Shown: positions 37,618 through 46,432 of the stretch, piece by piece | How the letters are laid out: each line of letters starts with the position of its first letter | Position numbering within the stretch: the stretch's first letter is position 1 | The notes under the pieces: model-generated | Seen by the model: the letters and a program-made list of their open reading frames with translations, nothing else | Told to the model about the DNA's origin: nothing | The model's database searches: none | Program-made: the position numbers and the translations under genes | Source: Streptomyces sp. A0642 | GTDB lineage: Bacteria > Actinomycetota > Actinomycetes > Streptomycetales > Streptomycetaceae | Length of the DNA: 64,000 nt | NCBI RefSeq assembly: GCF_004795105.1 | Contig: NZ_SSBL01000002.1 | Coordinates: 372,001 to 436,000 of the forward strand | Direction: 5' to 3'

Positions 37618-37658
37618 ACGACGGGCTCCGGACGCGCGTGGCGTCCGGAGCCCGTCGT
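37618..37658 (-). terminator. Terminator after tig
   Basis: An 18-bp stem (37618-37635 with 37641-37658) with a 5-nt loop lies 18 nt past the tig stop codon. Confidence 0.85.
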
Positions 37659-37676
37659 GCGGGTTCAGCGCGAGGC

Positions 37677-39065
37677 TCAGGCCTCGGTCTTCTCCTCGGC
37701 GGCGTCGGTGCCCTCGGCGGCCTCGGCCGTCTCGGTGGCCTCGTCCGCCTCCTCGTCGTCCTCCAGCTCGACGACCTCACCCTTGGTGTCGACGACCTTG
37801 GCGGCCTCGACGACCACGGCCAGCGCCTTGCCGCGGGCGACCTCGCCGACGAGCATCGGGACCTGGCCGCCCTCGACGACGGCCTGGGCGAACTGGTCCG
37901 GGCTCATGCCGGAGGAAGCGGCACGCCGCATGAGGTGCTCGGTGAGCTCCTCCTGGTTGACGTTCAGCTTCTCCTTGTTGACGAGCTCGTCAAGGATGAA
38001 CTGGGTCTTGATGCCCTTGACGGCCTGCTCGGACGTCTCCGCCTCGAACTCCTCGAGGGTCTTGCCCTGGATCTCCAGGTACTTCTCGAGGTCGAGACCC
38101 ATCTGGCCGAGCTGGTGGTGCTCCAGGTTGTGCTTGCGGGTCTGGACCTCGTCCGCGAGCAGCTTTTCCGGGATCGGGACCTCGGCGAGCTTCAGCAGCT
38201 CCTCGAGGACGCGCTCCTGGGCCTGGGTGGCCTGCTCGTACTGCTTGGTGTCCTCCAGGCGCTTGCGGCTGTCCGCCTTCAGCTCGTCCAGCGTGTCGAA
38301 CTCGCTGGCCATCTGGGCGAACTCGTCGTCCAGCTCGGGGAGCTCACGGGCGGCGACGGCGGTGACCTTGACGGTGACCTCGGCGTCCTTGCCCTCGGCG
38401 GAGCCGCCCTTCAGCTGGGAGGTGAAGGTGGCCTCGCCACCCGCCTCCAGGCCGGTGACGGCGTCGTCGATGCCTTCGAGGAGCTCGCCGGAACCGATGG
38501 TGTACGAGACACCCTCGGCCACGCCGTCCTCGAGGACCTCGCCCTCGACCTTGGCCTGCAGGTCGATCGTCACGACGTCGCCCTCGGCGGCGGCGCGCTC
38601 GACCGGGTTGGTCGAGGCGAAGCGCTCGCGCAGCTGCTCCACGGCCTTCTCGACGTCCTCGTCGCTGACCTCGATCGCGTCGACGGTGACCTCGATGCCG
38701 GAGTAGTCCGGGATCTCGATCTCGGGGCGTACGTCAACCTCGGCGGTGAAGGACAGCAGCTCGCCGTCCTTCAGCTCCTTGATGTCGACCTCCGGCTGGC
38801 CGAGGACGTTGAGCTCTCCCTCGTTGACGGCCTCGGTGTAGAACTTCGGGAGGGCGTCGTTGACGGCCTCCTCCAGCACTGCGCCACGGCCGAACCGCTG
38901 GTCGATGACCCGGTTGGGGATCTTGCCCTTGCGGAACCCCTTCACCGTGACCTGCTGGTTGATCTTCTTGTACGCCGCGTCGAGGCTGTCCTTGAGCTCC
39001 TCGAAGGGCACCTCAATGCTGAGCCGAACCCGGGTCGGGTTCAGGGTCTCCACGGCGCTCTTCAC
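37677..39065 (-). CDS. tig: Trigger factor (ribosome-associated chaperone, PPIase)
   Basis: 462 residues in the usual three domains: ribosome-binding N-domain with the FRKGKIP signature (about residue 45), an FKBP-like PPIase domain (about 155-245), and an alpha-helical chaperone domain, then an acidic tail ([19 protein letters not shown]). The GTG start has AAGGAGA eight bases upstream. Upstream of clpP1 is its usual place in bacteria. Confidence 0.97.
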   Translation of the reverse strand: MKSAVETLNPTRVRLSIEVPFEELKDSLDAAYKKINQQVTVKGFRKGKIPNRVIDQRFGRGAVLEEAVNDALPKFYTEAVNEGELNVLGQPEVDIKELKDGELLSFTAEVDVRPEIEIPDYSGIEVTVDAIEVSDEDVEKAVEQLRERFASTNPVERAAAEGDVVTIDLQAKVEGEVLEDGVAEGVSYTIGSGELLEGIDDAVTGLEAGGEATFTSQLKGGSAEGKDAEVTVKVTAVAARELPELDDEFAQMASEFDTLDELKADSRKRLEDTKQYEQATQAQERVLEELLKLAEVPIPEKLLADEVQTRKHNLEHHQLGQMGLDLEKYLEIQGKTLEEFEAETSEQAVKGIKTQFILDELVNKEKLNVNQEELTEHLMRRAASSGMSPDQFAQAVVEGGQVPMLVGEVARGKALAVVVEAAKVVDTKGEVVELEDDEEADEATETAEAAEGTDAAEEKTEA

Positions 39066-39219
39066 GGTTCGGTCTCCTTGGTGGCTGACTTCTTGGGGTT
39101 CTGCTCCACCGCACAGGAGGCGGCTTCGCGGACCGAGCCCGGTACATCAGACACACGGGCACGCATTTTGCATAGTAACGGCAAGGGGGAGAACTCCCAC
39201 AATGCGATCTTGCCGGTGG

Positions 39220-39293
39220 TCGGGGTGGCCGGATTCGAACCGACGACCTTCCGCTCCCAAAGCGGACGCGCTACCAAGCTGCGCCACACCCCG
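39220..39293 (-). tRNA. tRNA-Pro (UGG anticodon)
   Basis: The minus strand folds into a cloverleaf: acceptor CGGGGTG/CACCCCG, D-arm, anticodon stem TCCGC/GCGGA around loop TTTGGGA (anticodon TGG), and T-loop GGTTCGAATCC. The CCA end is not encoded. It stands alone between tig and the tRNA-Gly gene. Confidence 0.95.
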
Positions 39294-39458
39294 TCGGTGC
39301 GACACGTAGGGTACATGCCGGCAGGCGGTGAGGTGGGCGCTTTACGCGGGCCCTCGCCGGACTCGGCGGCGCGCTCCGCCATCAGGTGTGCGGGCAGCCC
39401 CCGCGACCCGCTACGATGCTTCTCGTGCCGCGGTCCCGGTGACCTGCGTGCGCTGCAT

Positions 39459-39529
39459 GCGGGCGTAGCTCAATGGTAGAGCCCTAGTCTTCCAAACTAG
39501 CTACGCGGGTTCGATTCCCGTCGCCCGCT
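39459..39529 (+). tRNA. tRNA-Gly (UCC anticodon)
   Basis: Cloverleaf with acceptor GCGGGCG/CGCCCGC, anticodon stem CTAGT/ACTAG around loop CTTCCAA (anticodon TCC) and T-loop GGTTCGATTCC. The bases directly after the discriminator (39530-39532) are CCA, so the 3' end is encoded. Confidence 0.95.
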
Positions 39530-39538
39530 CCATGCTTC

Positions 39539-39586
39539 GGGCCCGGCCCGGCGGATCCCCTCGGGGATGTCCGCCGGACCGGGCCC
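39539..39586. terminator. Long hairpin after tRNA-Gly
   Basis: A 17-bp stem with one mismatch (39539-39555 with 39570-39586) is topped by an inner TCCCC/GGGGA stem. It lies 7 nt beyond the tRNA-Gly CCA end and also downstream of the convergent small gene at 39657-39851. Confidence 0.75.
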
Positions 39587-39656
39587 TTCGCGTTCCCGGG
39601 GCAGGTTGTCCGGAGTGCGTCCCCCGGTGCGGCGCGCCGCACCGGGGCCGGTGGCC

Positions 39657-39851
39657 TCAGAAGCTGATCTGGTTGATGGTCTCCGCTATCGAGTTCATGA
39701 ACCTGTTGATCGACGGCGCCATGCCGGTCGATGCCAGGAAGAAGCCGAAGAGCACCGCGACGATCGCGGGTCCGGCCTTGATGGAGCCACCTCGGATCAG
39801 GACCACCAGGATGATCGCCAAAAGAAGCACCACGGACAGTGAAATGGCCAC
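39657..39851 (-). CDS. Small conserved-looking membrane protein (64 aa)
   Basis: MAISLSVVLLLAIILVVLIR is one membrane helix; a second hydrophobic stretch is AIVAVLFGFFLAST, followed by NRFMNSIAETINQISF. I recall near-identical small proteins in other Streptomyces, but no function. Third codon positions are GC-rich, supporting real coding. It stands alone between tRNA-Gly and the acyltransferase promoter region. Confidence 0.8.
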   Translation of the reverse strand: MAISLSVVLLLAIILVVLIRGGSIKAGPAIVAVLFGFFLASTGMAPSINRFMNSIAETINQISF

Positions 39852-40340
39852 GACTGCTCACACCCTCGGTCGGTCCGCCTTGCCGGCCCGGAGGCGTGCG
39901 GCCGCGCACTCCTCCGTTCCGTCCATCGTGCCATCAACTCCCCCCTGGTCGCTGCCAGGTGACGAATCGATCTGGCGATATCGCGCCAACTTGCGCCCCC
40001 TGCGCCCCCTGTGCGCCCGGCACTCGGCGGTGCCGCACCCCGCTCCGGCCGCGTGATCGCGGGGCCGAGGGCCGCCCCTCGCACCGGCGGGCACTTCCGA
40101 CGGAAAAGGAATTGCAACGGTGATCGTTTCTGTATCCACACAGTTCATTCACAGCCATTGCCGACGAATCGCCGAAGAGTAATTCACCCCCCTCAACTAC
40201 CTGCGGATATGCACCATTTAAGGAGGATTAACACGGTCATACCGGACAGAATTTGCGGGTTTGGCATTCACTCGGACGGGCACGCGCGAAATCTGTCAGC
40301 AGTTTTACGAATGGCAATCGAGGCGTCTAGGGTGCTTGAA
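39852..40340. other. Intergenic region with a low-GC block
   Basis: No gene is supported in these 489 bases. The half nearer the acyltransferase (about 40100-40340) is visibly poorer in GC than the rest of the window and holds a perfect AAGGAGG (40220-40226) with no ATG, GTG or TTG at normal spacing after it. The frame of the acyltransferase stays open through here with about 50% GC at third positions and two TTA codons, unlike coding sequence. It probably contains the promoters of both divergent genes. Confidence 0.5.
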
Positions 40341-41489
40341 ATGTTCCACGCTCCGAACGCATTCCAGAGGCCCACCCTCCCACCGGCGAGCCGGGAGTCG
40401 GAGCCCAGACACCACGCACCGGCGGCGACGGACGGCGGACCCGCACCGGCCTCGGGGCGGTCCGCCCAGGCGCCCGCGGCGAAGAGGCGCGACGCCTATT
40501 TCGACAATGCCAAGTTCCTGGCCATCGTGCTGGTCGCGGTGGCTCACTCGTGGGTGCCGGTCATGGACGGGAGCAGGGCCGCACGGGCGCTGTACATGGT
40601 GACGTACACCTTCCACATGCCGGCCTTCATCCTCATCTCCGGCTATTTCTCACGCTCGTTCGACATGAGCCCGGCCAAGGTGAAGCGCCTGATCACGGGC
40701 GTCGCCGTGCCGTACGTGGTGTTCGAGACGGCCTACTCGCTGTTCCGGCGGTACGCGGACGACCCCACCGCCGCGATCAGTCTCACCGACCCCTGGTACC
40801 TCACCTGGTTCCTGGCCGCCCTGTTCGTCTGGCGGCTCACCACACCGCTGTGGCGCACCCTGCGCCACCCTCTGGCGGTCTCGCTCGTCATCGCCTGCCT
40901 CGCCTCGCTCGCACCCGGCATCGGCGACGATCTCGATCTGCCGCGCGTCCTGCAGTTCCTGCCGTTCTTCGTTCTGGGGCTCCAACTCACGCCCGAGCAC
41001 TTCCAGTTGGTCCGTCGCCGCGAGGTGCGGATGCTCGCCCTGCCGCTGTTCGCGGTCGCGGTGGTCTTCGCCTACTGGGCGGCGCCCCGGATGGAACTGG
41101 GCTGGTTCCTGCGTGATTCGGCCGCCCAGGACATGGGGAACCCCTGGTGGTCCGGCGTGGTGATGACGCTCGCGCTGTTCGGCTGCGCGACGCTCCTCAC
41201 CGCCGCGTTCCTGTCCCTGGTCCCCCGGCGCCCCATGTGGTTCACGGTGCTCGGGGCCGGCACGATCTGCGGCTACCTGCTGCACGGATTCCTGGTGAAG
41301 GGCGCCGGCTACGCCGGTGTGTTCGACCGGAACGAGTGGATGATCTCGCCGATCGGCCTGGTACTGGTCAGCGTAGTCGCCGCGGCCGGGGTGACGCTGA
41401 TGTGCACGCCGCCGGTACGACGCGTCCTGCGCTGCGTGACCGAACCGGACATGAACTGGGCCTTCCGGCGGGACGCCGCCAGGCTCTGA
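40341..41489 (+). CDS. Acyltransferase family 3 membrane protein
   Basis: 382 residues from the ATG at 40341 (MFHAPNAFQRP), with AGGG about ten bases upstream. After a 55-residue Pro/Ala-rich lead come about ten membrane helices. The acyltransferase-3 pattern is present: the active-site-type histidine in RDAYFDNAKFLAIVLVAVAHSW and the TYTFHMPAFILISGY loop. Such enzymes O-acylate sugars, polyketides or wall polymers at the membrane. The substrate is unknown. An in-frame GTG (40332) and ATG (40311) are alternative starts with poorer ribosome sites. Confidence 0.88.
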   Translation: MFHAPNAFQRPTLPPASRESEPRHHAPAATDGGPAPASGRSAQAPAAKRRDAYFDNAKFLAIVLVAVAHSWVPVMDGSRAARALYMVTYTFHMPAFILISGYFSRSFDMSPAKVKRLITGVAVPYVVFETAYSLFRRYADDPTAAISLTDPWYLTWFLAALFVWRLTTPLWRTLRHPLAVSLVIACLASLAPGIGDDLDLPRVLQFLPFFVLGLQLTPEHFQLVRRREVRMLALPLFAVAVVFAYWAAPRMELGWFLRDSAAQDMGNPWWSGVVMTLALFGCATLLTAAFLSLVPRRPMWFTVLGAGTICGYLLHGFLVKGAGYAGVFDRNEWMISPIGLVLVSVVAAAGVTLMCTPPVRRVLRCVTEPDMNWAFRRDAARL

Positions 41490-41499
41490 GGGCGGGAGC

Positions 41500-41540
41500 C
41501 ACGGGGGAGCCCGGCCCGTCGCGGGCCGGGCTCCCCCGTG
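41500..41540. terminator. Bidirectional terminator
   Basis: A perfect 19-bp inverted repeat (41500-41518 with 41522-41540) with a 3-nt loop lies between the convergent acyltransferase and HD-domain genes. Confidence 0.85.
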
Positions 41541-41545
41541 TTGGC

Positions 41546-42031
41546 TCAATCCCGTCGTCCGGCGTGCGGCTGCGGGGCGGCGAGGCCGAGCAGTGCCCGT
41601 ACCAGCGCATACTTCTCGGCCAGCCGGGTACGGGTGGCCGGATCCAGGGCCGCGAGGCGGGCCGGGTCGGCGTTGTGCGCGAGGTCGGCCTCCTTGACCA
41701 GCAGGGCGCCGGGCGTGGCCAGGATGCGCCGGGAGTACGCCGCCAGGTCCTCGCCGTCCCGCTTGGTGAGGGCGAGGACCATGTCCTTGACCTGCTGCGG
41801 CAGCGCGGCCCCGGCCAGCCACCGCTCCGACAGCGCGTCGTCCTCGACCGCGTCGTGCAGCCAGGCCGCGGCGACCTGTTCGTCACTGCCGCCCCGGGCC
41901 CGCACCCCGTCCGCGACGGCGGCGAGGTGCTCGCTGTACGGCCTGCCCGCCTTGTCCCGCTGCGCGGCATGGGCCTCGCGGGCGAGGGCCTCGACCTCGG
42001 GCAGGGTCAGCTGTGCTCGTGATGGGGTCAT
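41546..42031 (-). CDS. HD-domain hydrolase, RelA/SpoT-hydrolase-like
   Basis: 161 residues. The HD metal-binding pattern is readable: AHAAQRDKAGRPYSEHLAAV, then WLHDAVEDD and later LVKEADLAHNAD. This spacing fits the small stand-alone HD family related to (p)ppGpp hydrolases (MESH1-like). The nucleotide substrate is not proven. It lies 162 nt upstream of nothing in the same unit; its own start at 42031 is ATG. Confidence 0.75.
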   Translation of the reverse strand: MTPSRAQLTLPEVEALAREAHAAQRDKAGRPYSEHLAAVADGVRARGGSDEQVAAAWLHDAVEDDALSERWLAGAALPQQVKDMVLALTKRDGEDLAAYSRRILATPGALLVKEADLAHNADPARLAALDPATRTRLAEKYALVRALLGLAAPQPHAGRRD

Positions 42032-42193
42032 GACCCGACCCTAGGCCGGTCGTGGCCGGCCTGCGGCAGACGGACGTGTTCGCGGGCGCTCCCGATCCAC
42101 TGCCGTTCCCGACCGGTGGCGTTCCCGATCCGGTGACGGCGCGGCCTGCGTTGACGTGCGTCCGGTTCCACCCGGTTGCGGACGGTTCGGGGT

Positions 42194-43339
42194 TCAGGAC
42201 TTGCGGGACAGCAGCAGCAGCGCCCGGTCGTCGTTGACGTCCTTGGCGCAGGCCTCGATGAGGTGCCAGGCCGCGCCCTCGAAGCCCGTGGTGACATAGC
42301 GGTCGGCGGCGCCCGTGAGCCGGTCGATGCCCTCCGCGATGTCACGGTCCGAGGCCTCCACCAGTCCGTCGGTGAAGAGCATCAGGACGTCCCCGGGGGC
42401 CAGATGGCCCTTGACCGCGTCGAACTCCGCCCCGTCGTACACCCCGAGCAGCGGGCCCTCCGCCGCCTTCTCCTCCCACTGGCCGCTGCCCGCGTGGAGC
42501 TGGAGCGCCGGCGGATGGCCCGCCGAGAGGATCTCGTAGTCGCCGGACTCCAGGTCCAGCACCAGATGGATCGAGGTGGCGAAGCCCTCGTCCCAGTCCT
42601 GGCGGAGCAGATAGCCGTTGGCCGCGGGCAGGAAGCCGTGCGGCGGCAGCGAACCGAGGAGGCCGCCGAAGGCGCCGGACAGCAGCAGCGCCCGGGAGCC
42701 CGCGTCCATGCCCTTGCCCGAGACGTCGGTGAGCACGGCCTCCAGGGTGCGGCCGCCGTTGGTGCGGGCCGCGACGACGAAGTCCCCGGAGAAGGACTGC
42801 CCGCCGGCCGGGCGCAGCGACATCTCGCGGTGCCAGCCCTGCGGGAGGCGGGGCAGCGCGCTCTGGACCCGGATGCGTTCGCGCAGGTCGAAGAGCATGG
42901 TGCCGCCGCGCCGCCACGGCACGCCGACCCTGGCGCGGAACTGGGCGAGGATCAGCCCCAGGAAGCCGCACGCGGCGACGGTGAGCACGGTGCCGGGGGT
43001 CACCCGGCCCGGGCCTTCCTCGTACGGACCGAGCCAGAGGGCTTCCACGATCAGGGCGGCGGCGGCGGTCGCGTACAGACCGAGCAGGCTGGCGGGCCGC
43101 AGCAGCAGGCCGCCGGCGACGATCGGCAGGACGAGCACGGTCGGCGAGCACCACAGCGGGTTCAGCAGGGTGCCGCAGGTGATCGCCGGGATGGTCAGCA
43201 GCAGACCGGCCAGGGCGATCCAGTCCGAGCCGTCGCCGCGGAAGTAGTCGACCCCGGACCTGCGCAGCGTGGTGCGCACCCGGTGCGCCGATTTCCGCCA
43301 TCGGGCCGGGTACGTCTCTGCTCCTGCGCGTCGGGCCAT
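42194..43339 (-). CDS. Membrane-anchored SpoIIE-type PP2C phosphatase
   Basis: 381 residues from the ATG at 43339 (MARRAGAETYP); the frame is open to 43357. Residues about 40-120 form four or so membrane helices. The C-terminal PP2C/SpoIIE domain has the metal-binding motifs GQSFSGDF, LTDVSGKGMDAG and LFTDGLVEA. Such Streptomyces phosphatases usually dephosphorylate anti-sigma antagonists; the partner is not in the window. It is divergent from the Eis-type gene with a 105-nt shared promoter gap. Confidence 0.9.
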   Translation of the reverse strand: MARRAGAETYPARWRKSAHRVRTTLRRSGVDYFRGDGSDWIALAGLLLTIPAITCGTLLNPLWCSPTVLVLPIVAGGLLLRPASLLGLYATAAAALIVEALWLGPYEEGPGRVTPGTVLTVAACGFLGLILAQFRARVGVPWRRGGTMLFDLRERIRVQSALPRLPQGWHREMSLRPAGGQSFSGDFVVAARTNGGRTLEAVLTDVSGKGMDAGSRALLLSGAFGGLLGSLPPHGFLPAANGYLLRQDWDEGFATSIHLVLDLESGDYEILSAGHPPALQLHAGSGQWEEKAAEGPLLGVYDGAEFDAVKGHLAPGDVLMLFTDGLVEASDRDIAEGIDRLTGAADRYVTTGFEGAAWHLIEACAKDVNDDRALLLLSRKS

Positions 43340-43444
43340 TGCGGGGACCTTATCCACCCGGCGGGCTCCGGTGCAGGGGGACCCCTGTCACCGTGCGTGC
43401 GAAAACGGCTCGCCCGGCCGTCGAAGCCCTGGTAGGGATGGCCC

Positions 43445-44677
43445 ATGACTACAGAGCTCCGTGTACTGCAACCGTCCGAGTGGGAGAAGTGGTTCTCGTC
43501 CCTGGAACTCGCGTTCGGAGGCGACCCGGAGGCTCCCGAACAGCGGGAACTGGACCAGGAGCTCACCGAGTGCGAGCGGTCGATCGGCTTCTGGGACGGC
43601 GACGACGTGGTCGCGACGGCGGGGGCGTTCAGCTTCCGGGTGGCCGTGCCCGGCGGGGCGCTGGTGCCGGCGGCCGGGGTCACGATGGTCAGCGTCGCGG
43701 CCACGCACCGAAGGCGCGGTCTGCTGACCGCGATGATGCGCCGCCAGCTCGACGACGTACGGGCCCTGGGTGAGCCGATCGCCGTGCTGACGGCGTCGGA
43801 ACCCGCGATCTACGGCCGGTTCGGGTACGGGGCGGCGAGCCGCCAGATGTCGCTGGCGATCGACACGGACCGGGTACGGCTGAGCGTGCCGGAGGGCACG
43901 GACGAGGTCCGACTGCGGTACGCGAAGCAGGACGAGGCGGTCGCCGCGTGCGAGAGCGTGTACGCGCGGCTGGTGGCGGGCCGGCCCGGCACGCCGGCGC
44001 ACGGCCCGGGCTGGGAGCGCAAGCCGCTGGTCGATCCGGCGAGTTCCCGCCAGGGCGGTTCGGCGCTGCAGTGCCTGCTGGCGGAGCGGGACGGCGAGCT
44101 GGTCGGTTACACGAATTACCACATCAAGCCGGAATGGGACAAGGCGGGCCCCAAGGGCCGCGTGGTGGTGAGCGATCTGGCGGCTCTGGACCCCGCGGCG
44201 TACGCGGCGCTCTGGCGGTTCCTGTTCGGGATCGACCTGACGTCGACGGTCGAGGCCCGGAACCGGCCGGCGGACGACGCGGTGCTGCACCTGGTGTCGG
44301 ACCCGCGGCGCTGCGACATCCGGCTGCGGGACTCGCTGTACGTGCGGCTGGTGGACGTGGGCGCCGCGCTGGAGGCGCGGACCTACCGGGGGCCGCTGGA
44401 CGTGGTGTTCGAGGTCGAGGACGCCTTCTGCCCCTGGAACGCCGGGCGTTGGCGGCTGACCGCGGACGCGAAGGGTGGCGCGTCGTGCAAGCGCACCGGG
44501 GACGCGGCCGACCTGGCTTTGTCGGTACGGGAGTTGGGGTCGGCGTACCTGGGCGGGGAGGCGCTGGGCGCGCTGGCCCTGGCCGGGCGGGTGAGGGAGC
44601 TGCGGCCGGGGGCGGTGGCGGAGGTGTCGTCGGCGTTCCTCTCCGACGTGGCGCCGTGGTTGCCGCGGGGGTTCTAG
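43445..44677 (+). CDS. Eis-family GNAT N-acetyltransferase
   Basis: 410 residues with the Eis three-part build: N-terminal GNAT with acetyl-CoA loop THRRRGLLTAMM, YGRFGYG with the catalytic-type Tyr, a second GNAT-like domain, and a C-terminal SCP-like domain (LGSAYLGGEALGALALAGRV). It ends in phenylalanine, whose carboxylate acts as general base in Mycobacterium Eis. Eis enzymes acetylate aminoglycosides or protein lysines; the substrate here is unknown. AGGGATGG precedes the ATG. Confidence 0.9.
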   Translation: MTTELRVLQPSEWEKWFSSLELAFGGDPEAPEQRELDQELTECERSIGFWDGDDVVATAGAFSFRVAVPGGALVPAAGVTMVSVAATHRRRGLLTAMMRRQLDDVRALGEPIAVLTASEPAIYGRFGYGAASRQMSLAIDTDRVRLSVPEGTDEVRLRYAKQDEAVAACESVYARLVAGRPGTPAHGPGWERKPLVDPASSRQGGSALQCLLAERDGELVGYTNYHIKPEWDKAGPKGRVVVSDLAALDPAAYAALWRFLFGIDLTSTVEARNRPADDAVLHLVSDPRRCDIRLRDSLYVRLVDVGAALEARTYRGPLDVVFEVEDAFCPWNAGRWRLTADAKGGASCKRTGDAADLALSVRELGSAYLGGEALGALALAGRVRELRPGAVAEVSSAFLSDVAPWLPRGF

Positions 44678-44707
44678 GGCGTGTTTCGTCCGGCGGCGGA
44701 GTCCGCT

Positions 44708-44796
44708 CCTCCCTCGCCGGGCGGGCCCGGAACGGCTGCTCGCGGCCTCGAAGCGGACGCCTGGGACACGCGTGCGGGCCCGTCCGGCGAGGGAGG
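44708..44796. repeat. Long imperfect inverted repeat between convergent genes
   Basis: 22-nt arms (44708-44729 and 44775-44796) match with one mismatch around a 45-nt centre. They include the CGGGCCCGTCCGGCGAGG-type sequence that also resembles the repeated elements after pepN. It may terminate both the Eis-type gene and nei, or be an interspersed palindrome. Confidence 0.65.
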
Positions 44797-44821
44797 CCGG
44801 CGCCGCCGGAAGCCGCAGCCG

Positions 44822-45631
44822 CTACGCGGACTGGCAGTCCGGGCACCAGAACAGGTTGCGGGCGGCCAGGTCCGCCGTGCGGATCTCCGTGCCGCAGATG
44901 TGGCAGGACTGGCGTGCGCGCCGGTAGACGTAGACCTCTCCGCCGTGGTCGTCCACGCGCGGCGGGCGGCCCATCGCCTCGGGCAGGTGCTCGGGGCGCA
45001 CGGTGTCGATGCGGTTGTTCCGTACGCCCTCACGCATCAGCGCGCCCAGGTCCGTCCAGATCGCGTCCCACTCGCGGCGGGTGAGGTCCTTGCCGGCCCG
45101 GTACGGGTCGATGCCGTGCCGGAACAGCACCTCGGCGCGGTACACGTTGCCGACGCCCGCGACGACCTTCTGGTCCATGAGGAGGGCGGCCACGGTGATC
45201 CGGCTGCGGGAGATCCGCTGCCAGGCCCGTTCGCCGTCGTCGCCGGGGCGCAGCGGGTCGGGGCCGAGGCGGTCGTGTATCGCGCGCTTCTCGGCGTCGG
45301 TGATCAGGGCGCAGGTGGTGGGGCCGCGCAGATCCGCGTGGTGCGCGTCGCTCACGAGGCGCAGCCGGACGGTGTCGGTGGGCGGCGGCGCCGGGACCGT
45401 ACCGAATCCGAGCTTGCCGAACAGGCCGAGGTGGATGTGGACCCAGCCGGTGTCCTCGAAGCCGAGGAAGAGGTGTTTGCCGTGGGCGTCGGCCCCGTCC
45501 AGCACGCGGCCGTCGAGCAGGGCGGCGCTGTCGGAGAACTTCCCCTGCGGGCTGCTCACCCGCACCGGCCGCCCGGCGAACCGGTCCCGGTGGTCGTCCG
45601 CGAGGCGGTGGATGGTGTGTCCCTCGGGCAC
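44822..45631 (-). CDS. nei: Fpg/Nei family DNA glycosylase (endonuclease VIII type)
   Basis: 269 residues. The N-terminal proline and glutamate (MPEGHTIHRLA) are the catalytic pair; PEGHT is the Nei variant. Helix-two-turn-helix VVAGVGNVYRAEVLF and the C-terminal zinc finger CHICG-x(18)-CPDC complete the fold. It removes oxidised pyrimidines and nicks DNA. It lies after rpiB on the same strand, separated by a terminator hairpin. Confidence 0.93.
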   Translation of the reverse strand: MPEGHTIHRLADDHRDRFAGRPVRVSSPQGKFSDSAALLDGRVLDGADAHGKHLFLGFEDTGWVHIHLGLFGKLGFGTVPAPPPTDTVRLRLVSDAHHADLRGPTTCALITDAEKRAIHDRLGPDPLRPGDDGERAWQRISRSRITVAALLMDQKVVAGVGNVYRAEVLFRHGIDPYRAGKDLTRREWDAIWTDLGALMREGVRNNRIDTVRPEHLPEAMGRPPRVDDHGGEVYVYRRARQSCHICGTEIRTADLAARNLFWCPDCQSA

Positions 45632-45670
45632 GGCTGGGGTTCTCCTCGGTGAGGCGGTGCGGACATGGCT

Positions 45671-45695
45671 GTGCCGCCGGGGGTACCGGCGGCAC
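45671..45695 (-). terminator. Terminator after rpiB
   Basis: A perfect 10-bp stem GTGCCGCCGG/CCGGCGGCAC with a 5-nt loop lies 19 nt past the rpiB stop codon. Confidence 0.75.
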
Positions 45696-45713
45696 GGTGA
45701 CGGTGGGGGCTGG

Positions 45714-46202
45714 TCAGCCCTGCTGCGGGTGGTGGGCCGGGATCGGGGGGAGCTCGCCGGTGTTCTCGTACGCGGTGAGCATTTCGATGCGGCGGGTGTG
45801 CCGCTCCTCGCCCGAGTACGGGGTCGTCAGGAAGATCTCGACGAACTTGGTGGACTCCTCGGCCGTGTGCATCCGGCCGCCGATGGCGATCACGTTGGCG
45901 TCGTTGTGCTCGCGGCCCAGGGCGGCGGTCTGCTCGCTCCAGGCGAGTGCGGCGCGGACGCCCTTGACCTTGTTGGCGGCCATCTGCTCGCCGTTGCCGG
46001 AGCCACCGATCACGATGCCCAGGCTGTCCGGGTCCGCGGCCGTCTTCTCAGCGGCGCGGAGGCAGAACGGCGGGTAGTCGTCCTGGGCGTCGTAGAGGTG
46101 AGGACCGCAGTCGACGACTTCGTGGCCCTGTGCCTTGAGCCACTCGACGAGGTGGTTCTTGAGTTCGTAACCGGCATGGTCGGATCCGAGGTACACGCGC
46201 AT
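45714..46202 (-). CDS. rpiB: Ribose-5-phosphate isomerase B
   Basis: 162 residues beginning MRVYLGSDHAGYELKNHL. The IVIGGSGNGEQM phosphate loop and the actinobacterial HNDANVIAIGGR stretch are present. It interconverts ribose-5- and ribulose-5-phosphate. In the GSGNGE loop the usual catalytic Cys of the E. coli type (GTGxG) is replaced by Ser, as in other actinobacterial RpiB, which use an acidic base. The frame is open to 46310, but the family starts at this ATG. Confidence 0.94.
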   Translation of the reverse strand: MRVYLGSDHAGYELKNHLVEWLKAQGHEVVDCGPHLYDAQDDYPPFCLRAAEKTAADPDSLGIVIGGSGNGEQMAANKVKGVRAALAWSEQTAALGREHNDANVIAIGGRMHTAEESTKFVEIFLTTPYSGEERHTRRIEMLTAYENTGELPPIPAHHPQQG

Positions 46203-46432
46203 GGGAGGAGTGTGGCACGTGCGGCCCGGGGTAGCCGACGACGGGGTGCGGCGTGCCCCTGATGTGCGGGCCTTGTGTGGGCAACGCCACTGAGGCAACG
46301 ATCCGGTCAACTAATCGGAGTAAAGGGTTCCGCTTTCGGGGTTCGCCGGGCTTCAATGCATCGCTTGCCGCTCCACCACCGTGGGGCGGCCGGGCACGCA
46401 ACCGAGTGATCCGAAACGTAAGGATTCGATCC

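Noticed and set aside
40227..40340. ATT start after the strong AAGGAGG
   Set aside because: ATT directly abuts the Shine-Dalgarno, and codon usage of the stretch is not coding-like; kept only as an observation on the intergenic block.
46203..46432. Upstream-extended frames of rpiB and permease 1
   Set aside because: The extra N-terminal residues are not family-like, and good family starts lie inside.
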